Part shown: one piece after another, positions 17,801 to 22,392 of the stretch | Numbering within the stretch: position 1 is the stretch's first letter | Layout: each line of letters opens with the position of its first letter | Source of the DNA: DATFXM01 sp035315885 | GTDB taxonomy: Bacteria; Acidobacteriota; Blastocatellia; UBA7656 | NCBI GenBank assembly: GCA_035315885.1 | Contig: DATFXM010000157.1 | Span: 1-24,992 of the forward strand | Direction: 5' to 3' | DNA length: 24,992 nucleotides | Translations under genes and position numbers: made by a program | The notes under the pieces: generated by a model | What the model saw: only the letters and a program-made list of their open reading frames with translations | Told to the model about the DNA's origin: nothing | Databases searched by the model: none

Positions 17801-19465
17801 CCCCGACAGGTTTGTTCGCGACCAGGTTCCAGTTCCCGCCGCAGAAACGTACTGCACAGTCCAACCGGTCAGGTCGATCGGCACCGAGCTGCGGTTGAAC
17901 AGTTCGATGAAGTCGTTCTTGAGGGTTGCGCCTGAATTGCCCCCGCCGCCGTATACCTGACTTATTACCACCATCCCCGGCGTCACCGGCGCCGACTGCA
18001 CTACCAGGCTGATACTGGCGCTACCGGTTCGCGACTGTGCATCATTGATGACGGCCGGAAGGTTTTTCAGTCCAGCAGTGGTGGTTAGCGATACCGTGGC
18101 GCGGAAAGAAAACGTTCTATCGCCGGCGGTGACGTCCCCATTTGTCCCGTCGTCAAAGAATTGCTGAGTGCCGGAGCCGCCTATGGCGCTCAAGTCTGCA
18201 CTAACGGTCAGTCCGGTGCTCGTCGGATTCGCCCCCGGAGTGACGCTGACCGTCAAAAGCGTTATGCCTCCCGCCTGCAGCGAGCTCGGCGTCGCAAGGC
18301 CTGTCCCGGTGGGGTTCGTAGCGCTGATAATCGTGAACGAGATCGACGCGGTTCCGGTTCTGGATTCTGCATCGGCTATCGAAACCGGGAGGTTCTTGGT
18401 CCCGGTGGTTGTCCCAGCGGCAACCGTAGCTTGAAACGAGAATACGTTGTCGCCTGCAGTTGCGTCCCCGTGAGTCCCGTCGTCGAAGAACTGCTGTGAT
18501 GCTCCACCGCCGATCGGCGATAAATCGGCGCTCACTGCAAGGCCGCTACTGGTCGGATTGGTTCCGGGTGTGACGTTGACTGTCAGCAGGGTCGAGTCGC
18601 CCGCAAATACGCTGCTGGGATTCGCCGCGCCGACGCCGGTTGGCGATGTGGCTCCGCCGCCGGCAATTCCCAGAACTGAGATATTGTCGATCGCCAGGCC
18701 CTGGGCGTTTGTGGTGGTGGTGCCCGAGGCTACGGAGTAGTTCCACGCGAGAAAGAAATCGCTTGCGCTTGGAATGGTGACGTTGAGAACTTTGTTGGTG
18801 ATTGAAACTGTCGCGCCTGGAGCTGTTGCGAAGCCGTTGTTGTTGGCGTCGGCGGGGAACGAGGTCAGGAAATCCGAGCCCGCGTTGGTCCAGGTTGAGC
18901 CATCGGTCGAATAGAATAGCTGGAATCTAAATCCTGACGGGTTAAGGCCGCTTCGATATTTTTCGACATCGTATGAGATGCTGAGTCCCGAGAAGTTGCC
19001 TCCGCTGTTGTTGGTGTATTGGGCGTAGAGGTTGCCGCTTGCGGTTGCGGTTCCGGACGAGAGAAAGCCTACGGCGCGATCGGGGCCGGTTGCGGTGGTA
19101 CCCGAAGCGAAGTTGTAGATGCCGTTCGCCGCGGACGTGGACAGATTTGCTCCGCCTGCTTGAGTCGTGGCGGAGCCTGCCGCCGCGAAGGTACCGACAG
19201 TGCGAACGGTTGCCGGGCGGTCGGCTCGGAGGTCGGCGGGTAGAGCTGCTGTCGCAGTAGTGCCAATCCCGTCGAAGTTCTGAGTAGCAGGCGTTACAGT
19301 CGATAGCGATATAGCGGCTCGAGTCAAAAACAGGGAAGGCAGCGCTACCAGGGTAAGGATCACTACGAGCAGCGCACCGCGCCGAATGGCGCTCTTGAAA
19401 TTGTTTCTTAATCGTTTTTGAACATAGTTCCGGAACGAAAGCGATGAGCTAGCGGAGTGGGTCAT
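14813..19465 (-). CDS. Exported mosaic DNA/RNA non-specific endonuclease with LTD, Ig-like, HYR and FIMAH-like regions
   Basis: A 1550-residue protein with a basic N-terminus and a signal or anchor helix (about 30-50). Regions in order: an N-terminal beta-rich region (55-270); two near-identical ~105-residue repeats sharing QQFFDDGT (about 275-380 and 385-490, choice-of-anchor-X-like); a lamin-tail domain (498-675); a Big_5-like Ig domain (681-783); and a NUC nuclease domain (about 790-1030). The nuclease has DRGHMCPSADRT (catalytic His876) and TNMVPQAPDNNQGPWAGFE, with Asn907 as the expected Mg ligand. Two cadherin/VCBS-like repeats follow (1040-1235), then two HYR-like domains (1236-1392) and an alpha-helical FIMAH-like C-terminus (about 1397-1545). 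The nuclease site looks intact, so it should degrade DNA and RNA outside the cell or at its surface. The flanking domains suggest adhesion or matrix binding. No toxin immunity partner is adjacent. Confidence 0.88.
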   Translation of the reverse strand: MTHSASSSLSFRNYVQKRLRNNFKSAIRRGALLVVILTLVALPSLFLTRAAISLSTVTPATQNFDGIGTTATAALPADLRADRPATVRTVGTFAAAGSATTQAGGANLSTSAANGIYNFASGTTATGPDRAVGFLSSGTATASGNLYAQYTNNSGGNFSGLSISYDVEKYRSGLNPSGFRFQLFYSTDGSTWTNAGSDFLTSFPADANNNGFATAPGATVSITNKVLNVTIPSASDFFLAWNYSVASGTTTTNAQGLAIDNISVLGIAGGGATSPTGVGAANPSSVFAGDSTLLTVNVTPGTNPTSSGLAVSADLSPIGGGASQQFFDDGTHGDATAGDNVFSFQATVAAGTTTGTKNLPVSIADAESRTGTASISFTIISATNPTGTGLATPSSLQAGGITLLTVSVTPGANPTSTGLTVSADLSAIGGSGTQQFFDDGTNGDVTAGDRTFSFRATVSLTTTAGLKNLPAVINDAQSRTGSASISLVVQSAPVTPGMVVISQVYGGGGNSGATLKNDFIELFNRSSVPIDLTGWTVQYVSAAGTGTWSRTNLSGIIPSGGYYLVQEAAGNGGSLDLPTPDAVGTIAMSATSAKVALVNNSTALSGSCPSGSNIIDLVGYGSSASCFEGTGAAPDLGNTLAAFRTHLGCKDTDDNSADFTVNPPDPRNSASPAHVCPAGDLEPEVFSTIPARNANSVPIDSSITIRFDEPVDVTGNWFSISGTLSGAHTAMVSGGPTIFTLKPDTSFVPLEQVTVTIFAVFVSDQDTIDPPDHLAADYIWTFGSAHDPAENLVMGNPSGATTDVVNDTNFLMQKVQYSLSYNRLKGTPNWTSWHLDQTWFGSTPRQDDFRNDTDLPPGFYQVLGTDYSGSGFDRGHMCPSADRTASVQDNSNTFLMTNMVPQAPDNNQGPWAGFESYLRVVVGQGNELYIISGPSGQGGVGSNGPASVIANGNVVVPQETWKVALVLPVGDDDVNRVTNQTRTIAVIMPNLQGIRNDQWQKYLATVDQVEALTGYNFFSNVPDSIQDAIESKFDAVNDTAPVALDQNLTTAEDNTLSITLTANDVKVNTSLSFTVVTGPAHGTMSGSGANLVYTPASNYSGPDSLVFKASDGTLDSQPATVNINVTEVNDPPFAGTDSKSTNMNTMLMFPATDLLTNDDAGPNETGQTITVTSVSPTPGTHGTVTLSSGVVNYSPDHDFFGSASFEYTVCDNGSTAGAPDSKCATGTVNVTVIFVDTVAPVITVPSDVTGEATGTAGRLVTFVASAVDQVDGPRPVACSPSSGSVFPLGTTTVTCSSSDEHGNTASAHFNITIVDTTPPTLIVPSNILAKATSGAGATVSFTTSASDLVDGAVPVSCTPPSGSTFAVGVVTVTCSAMDIRHNTAVGSFTVTTLGARGIVQGVRDQIVALRQTVTNRVDQQGLDRIINKLTLALDPTLWVDDMHVDPRHSQRVFDLLNDAVALLVDLQKDKRSTIPDSVLQGFIDDLVNANRLVAVVAISDATDAGGDPKKLDKAADHLRKGDQDNANHHYHDAIGHYGDAWDKAKESTED
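17996..18643 (-). repeat. Internal tandem duplication of a ~105-residue domain in the nuclease
   Basis: Two consecutive segments (about 18326-18643 and 17996-18316) encode clearly homologous domains. Both contain LLTV-x-VTPG-x-NPTS near the start, then QQFFDDGT, GD-x-TAGD, F-x-FSF/FSFRATV, KNLP, and SRTG-x-ASIS at the end. This indicates a recent duplication of one Ig-like module inside the gene. Confidence 0.75.
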
Positions 19466-19560
19466 CGTCGCAAAAGGGTCTACTCCGGATCAGGAGATCG
19501 GATCAGGCAATCCTTCTCTTGAAGAGCGAAGCTGCCTCAGTCAAAGAGCGAACCCTGCCG

Positions 19561-19581
19561 GAGGAGAACCGTTTTCTCCTC
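19561..19581 (-). promoter_or_regulatory. Leader hairpin upstream of the nuclease gene
   Basis: A perfect 8-bp stem GAGGAGAA/TTCTCCTC with a 5-nt loop. On the transcribed strand it contains GGAGGAG-like sequence, but about 100 nt before the start codon. It could be part of a structured 5' leader. It does not match the conserved core of the cyclic-di-GMP-I riboswitch that I looked for. Confidence 0.3.
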
Positions 19582-19744
19582 TCTAAAGGTTTGTCGGCTT
19601 CCAAAAGCAATAAACGCGCGGGCCATAATATACGATTCGGGGGAATATTGCCTCGGCGATGCGGTTAATTTTTGGTAAACACTTTGGCGATGGGAGTCTT
19701 TAGTCCCGAGTGCCGAACCCAACCTCCAAGGGGTGGAAAACGGT

Positions 19745-19774
19745 TTGACTTGAACAGCCCTCGACGTGTGATAT
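19745..19774 (+). promoter_or_regulatory. Candidate sigma-70-like promoter of the beta-propeller gene
   Basis: TTGACT (19745-19750) and TGATAT (19769-19774) with an 18-nt spacer, about 95 nt before the ATG at 19869. An inverted repeat CGTGTG (19765-19770) / CACACG (19787-19792) overlaps the -10 and could be an operator. Confidence 0.4.
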
Positions 19775-19812
19775 GTTGATAGCCGGCACACGAGTCGGGC
19801 GGTGCTTCGGAG

Positions 19813-19824
19813 TACTTCGAAGTA
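19813..19824. promoter_or_regulatory. Perfect 12-bp palindrome TACTTCGAAGTA
   Basis: A perfect dyad in the predicted leader of the beta-propeller gene, 44 nt before its start codon. It could be a binding site for a dimeric regulator; no specific regulator is indicated. Confidence 0.3.
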
Positions 19825-19868
19825 ATCAAATGCCGTCAGACCAATCTTAGAATTCCGGGGGCAAAAGC

Positions 19869-21272
19869 ATGAGACGTCGCCGGTCAGTTCTGTCTTCTTC
19901 ACAGTCGAGTTTCTCCGAAACTTCAGCATCAAGCGCTTCAGCATCAATACCCAAAGCTAAGATTCGTCACTTTTCGCCGGCATACATTCGCATGCTTGCA
20001 ACAGTGCTCGGCCTCCTGCTTGCGGGCACCGCGATGTCGAGCGAGCACCGTTCGGATTGTCCGGATCCTCAGAACGGGAACGGTTCAAATGGTCAACACG
20101 ACTGGTTGGTGTGGGGAGGTCCTCACCGCGACTTCATCACGCCGTTCACCGGGTTGGCTTCGAGTTGGCCGTCTACCGGTCCGCGGAAACTGTGGAGCCG
20201 TCCGCTTGGGGACGGCTACTCGGCGATAGCAGTCGAAGGACAAACCTTGTACGTAGCGTTCAGGCGTGGCTCGCGCGACATTGTTTCGGCTCTCGATGCG
20301 CGAACGGGAAAGAGTATTTGGGAGTACGGCTACGAGGCTCCATTTGTGAATGCGTACTCGGATGGTGTCGGTCCGGGCCCCTACTCGATGCCACAAGTAA
20401 TCGGTTCTCGAATTGTAACCGCGAGCGGCATCGGCAAAATCAATTCGATCGACAAAGCGACCGGGCGTCTGGTCTGGTCACACGATTTGTATGTGGAGTT
20501 CCGAGGGACGCGCCTCGAGTTTGGTTATTCGTGCCATGCGCTGCCATACAAAGACTACTTGATCCTGCTTGCGGGTGGTCACGGAAGTGCGGCACTCGCG
20601 CTTCGTCAAAGCGATGGAGCGGTGGTGTGGAAGGGGCTCGATTTTCAAAACGCGCATTCGTCGCCGATTCTCATAGATGTGGATGGACAGAAGCAGGTAG
20701 TGGCGTTGCTTGCGTCTGATGTGATCGGGATGAACCCGGACGATGGCACATTGCTTTGGAAGCACTCGCATCCGACGGAGAACGGATTGGCCATCAGCAC
20801 TCCGGTCTGGGCGCCGGGGAACTTGCTGTTCGTCTCGTCGGCCTACCATGGCGGAAGCCGTGTGCTTGAACTGCATCAGTCGGGCGGCAAGACTACGGTT
20901 ACCGAGAGGTGGCACAATCCGAGGCTTCAGTTGCACTTTGGAACTGCGATTCGGCTGGGCGATTACGTGTATTTCTCCAGCGGTCACGGTGGTCCGGTGT
21001 TCTTGAGCTGTGTCAACGTGCGAACCGGCGAGGTTGCGTGGCAGGAACGAGGTTTTTCGAAAGCTCAGCTTTTGGCGGCGGACGGCAAGCTGATTCTAAT
21101 CGACGAGGACGGAACGCTTGCGCTGATCGACCCTACACCGAAGGAGCTCAGGGTGCTGGCAAAGTCGAGTCTGCTCGAGCGAATTTCGTGGACGCCGCCG
21201 ACTCTGTCAGGGACAACGCTTTACGTACGCGACCGGCGCAACTTGATGGCGCTCGATCTGAGCGGAAAATGA
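19869..21272 (+). CDS. PQQ-type (PQQ_2-like) beta-propeller repeat protein, exported
   Basis: A 467-residue protein. A Ser-rich, basic N-terminus of about 41 residues precedes a hydrophobic segment (MLATVLGLLLAGTAMSS, 42-58), after which the mature domain begins with WLVWGGPHRDF. Blade signatures recur: VSALDARTGKSIWEY, INSIDKATGRLVWSHDL, ALRQSDGAVVWKG, IGMNPDDGTLLWKH, VNVRTGEVAWQERG and LALIDPTP. These are the D-x-x-TG-x-x-x-W repeats of quinoprotein-like propellers. The catalytic residues of true PQQ dehydrogenases are not evident, so it is more likely a binding or scaffold protein of the cell envelope. ATG at 19869 follows a GGGGG run; a start at 19992 would give a conventional signal peptide but lacks a ribosome site. 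Two nt after its stop, GCAGTAG heptamer repeats begin. Confidence 0.8.
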   Translation: MRRRRSVLSSSQSSFSETSASSASASIPKAKIRHFSPAYIRMLATVLGLLLAGTAMSSEHRSDCPDPQNGNGSNGQHDWLVWGGPHRDFITPFTGLASSWPSTGPRKLWSRPLGDGYSAIAVEGQTLYVAFRRGSRDIVSALDARTGKSIWEYGYEAPFVNAYSDGVGPGPYSMPQVIGSRIVTASGIGKINSIDKATGRLVWSHDLYVEFRGTRLEFGYSCHALPYKDYLILLAGGHGSAALALRQSDGAVVWKGLDFQNAHSSPILIDVDGQKQVVALLASDVIGMNPDDGTLLWKHSHPTENGLAISTPVWAPGNLLFVSSAYHGGSRVLELHQSGGKTTVTERWHNPRLQLHFGTAIRLGDYVYFSSGHGGPVFLSCVNVRTGEVAWQERGFSKAQLLAADGKLILIDEDGTLALIDPTPKELRVLAKSSLLERISWTPPTLSGTTLYVRDRRNLMALDLSGK

Positions 21273-21275
21273 ACT

Positions 21276-21314
21276 GCAGTAGGCAGTATGCAGTAGGCAG
21301 TATGCAGTAGGCAG
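21276..21314 (+). repeat. Heptanucleotide array GCAGTAG/GCAGTAT
   Basis: Five and a half units alternating GCAGTAG, GCAGTAT, GCAGTAG, GCAGTAT, GCAGTAG, GCAG. It starts four nt after the TGA of the beta-propeller gene. The same heptamers occur in both arms of the inverted repeat at 9739-9828. Confidence 0.9.
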
Positions 21315-21400
21315 AGTGCCAACCCCTTCGGCGTTGGCACTCAGCACTCAGCACTCAACACTCAGCACTCAACACCCAGCACTCAGCACTCAGCACTAAC
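21315..21400. repeat. Hairpin plus CACTCAG heptamer array, second copy of a dispersed repeat
   Basis: A hairpin AGTGCCAAC / GTTGGCACT (21315-21323 and 21333-21341, loop CCCTTCGGC) runs into about nine heptamers from 21338 to 21400, mostly CACTCAG with variants CACTCAA, CACCCAG and a final CACTAAC. The order hairpin-then-heptamers and the hairpin sequence itself match 275-313, 21 kb away. Confidence 0.85.
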
Positions 21401-21412
21401 CATCCTTGGGAG

Positions 21413-21438
21413 CTTTCTCGCAGCCCTGCGAAAGTTTT
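21413..21438 (+). terminator. Candidate intrinsic terminator of the beta-propeller transcript
   Basis: A short stem TTT-C-TCGCA / TGCGAAA with loop GCCC, followed by G and TTTT. It lies about 140 nt after the propeller stop codon, downstream of the repeats. The stem is short and contains a bulge. Confidence 0.4.
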
Positions 21439-21574
21439 CGCATCACAGCATTCTTGTGACGCTCGCCGCCGCCAATAACGGCGTGCAAATACACGCGGCA
21501 CCGATGTTGCTCTATCTAGCCTGACGTTGAATCGCCGACAGGGCGGCCGGCGTACATTCAGCCTCGGAGGCGAC

Positions 21575-22297
21575 ATGAACGCACCACACGGGCTAGATAT
21601 CGTTGACAGGTGTGTCGATTGTCAGGTGCGGTTCAGCAGACTCTTTTGCGATCTCCCCCTTGACGCTCTGAAGACGCTGGACACGATCAAGTACACCTCC
21701 TCATTTCCAAAAGGCGCGATCCTGTTTTTTGAGGGCCATTCTCCGCGTGGCGTATTCATCATTTGCAAGGGCAGAGTCAAGCTCTCAACCTGTTCGAGCG
21801 AAGGCAAAGTCTTGATTACCCAGATCGCCTCCGAAGGAGAAGTGATCGGCTTGAGCGCCGCGGTATCCGGCGTTTCTTATGAGGTTACCGCCGAGACTCT
21901 TGAGCGCTGTGTTGTGAATTTCGTCAGGTGCGATGATTTTCTTCGATTTCTCACAAAACATGGTGAGGCGTGCCTGAGAGTAGCTCAGCACCTCAGCCAC
22001 GACTATCACTCGGTTTACCGCAAGGTTCGTTCTCTTGGGTTATCGACATCCGCTGCGGAGAAGCTCGCCAGCCTGATCCTCGACTGGGTTGCGCGCGACG
22101 GCAAACCTACGGAGCAGGGAACACAAATAAGGCTCACGCTGACGCACGAGGAGATCGGTCAAATGATCAGCACTTCGCGCGAGACAGTGACCAGACTGCT
22201 GAGTGATTTCAAGAAGGAGTCACTGATCCACATCAAGGGGGCCAATCTGGTGGTTCGCGACCAAAAGGGCCTCGAATTGTTGTCAAGGAAGTTCTGA
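21575..22297 (+). CDS. Crp/Fnr-family transcriptional regulator with N-terminal cysteines
   Basis: A 240-residue regulator. The N-terminal cyclic-nucleotide-binding-type domain includes FPKGAILFFEGHSPRGVFII (44-63) and a long dimerisation helix follows. The C-terminal winged helix is THEEIGQMISTSRETVTRLL (190-209). The recognition helix has Arg202, Glu203 and Arg207 in the SRETVTR context, close to CRP's R-E-x-x-x-R, suggesting TGTGA-like half-sites. Cysteines at 13, 16 and 25 (C-x2-C-x8-C), plus 64, 73, 112, 119 and 133, resemble but do not match FNR's Fe-S ligand spacing, so redox or O2 sensing is possible but unproven. ATG at 21575 follows GGAGG (21566-21570), 4 nt away; an in-frame TTG at 21527 is less likely. 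Its TGA is embedded in the inverted repeat that precedes nifJ. Confidence 0.9.
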   Translation: MNAPHGLDIVDRCVDCQVRFSRLFCDLPLDALKTLDTIKYTSSFPKGAILFFEGHSPRGVFIICKGRVKLSTCSSEGKVLITQIASEGEVIGLSAAVSGVSYEVTAETLERCVVNFVRCDDFLRFLTKHGEACLRVAQHLSHDYHSVYRKVRSLGLSTSAAEKLASLILDWVARDGKPTEQGTQIRLTLTHEEIGQMISTSRETVTRLLSDFKKESLIHIKGANLVVRDQKGLELLSRKF

Positions 22298-22379
22298 GTT
22301 CTGAGTATTGAATTCTGCTTGCGTAGTTCGACCCTCGACTCTCGGGTCAGTGCTCTCGCCTCAGAACTCAGAACTTCCT
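22286..22379. repeat. Perfect 20-bp inverted repeat spanning the crp stop and the nifJ leader
   Basis: AGGAAGTTCTGAGTTCTGAG at 22286-22305 and its exact reverse complement at 22360-22379, with 54 nt between that contain a smaller hairpin GACCC/GGGTC. The left arm includes the last three codons and TGA stop of the Crp/Fnr gene plus TTCTGAG heptamers. The right arm ends one nt before the AAGGA ribosome site of nifJ (22381-22385). It could attenuate or insulate nifJ translation, or stabilise the upstream message. Confidence 0.85.
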
Positions 22380-22392
22380 CAAGGACGCTGCC

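Larger units (their letters stand above)
19466..19868. other. Divergent intergenic region between the nuclease and propeller genes
   Basis: These 403 nt hold no gene. On the nuclease side there is a perfect 8-bp hairpin GAGGAGAA-CCGTT-TTCTCCTC at 19561-19581, about 100 nt before the ATG, and an AT-rich ATAATATA (19625-19632) that could be a minus-strand -10 without a good -35. On the other side is a plus-strand promoter (19745-19774) and a 12-bp palindrome (19813-19824). Around 19708-19735 is a degenerate copy of the GAGTGCC/AACCC/GGGGTGG motif of the dispersed repeat. Confidence 0.5.
21273..21574. other. Repeat-rich gap between the propeller and Crp/Fnr genes
   Basis: These 302 nt contain no gene. 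In order: a GCAGTAG/GCAGTAT array, a hairpin, a CACTCAG array, a terminator-like hairpin (21413-21438), and about 135 nt of unique sequence leading to the Crp/Fnr start. That unique part includes TCACA-N7-TGTGA (about 21441-21457), a short inverted repeat with CRP-like half-sites in the wrong order for a CRP operator. Confidence 0.55.

Noticed and set aside
19466..19640. Cyclic-di-GMP riboswitch upstream of the nuclease
   Set aside because: A GACAAACC-like stretch is present on the minus strand, but the following conserved GGGACGCAAAGC core is missing.
21276..21400. Possible CRISPR array
   Set aside because: The repeat unit is 7 nt with no spacers, and there are no cas genes.
21441..21457. 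CRP operator (TCACA-N7-TGTGA) before the Crp/Fnr gene
   Set aside because: The half-sites are in the opposite order to the CRP consensus TGTGA-N6-TCACA, so it is at best a small hairpin.
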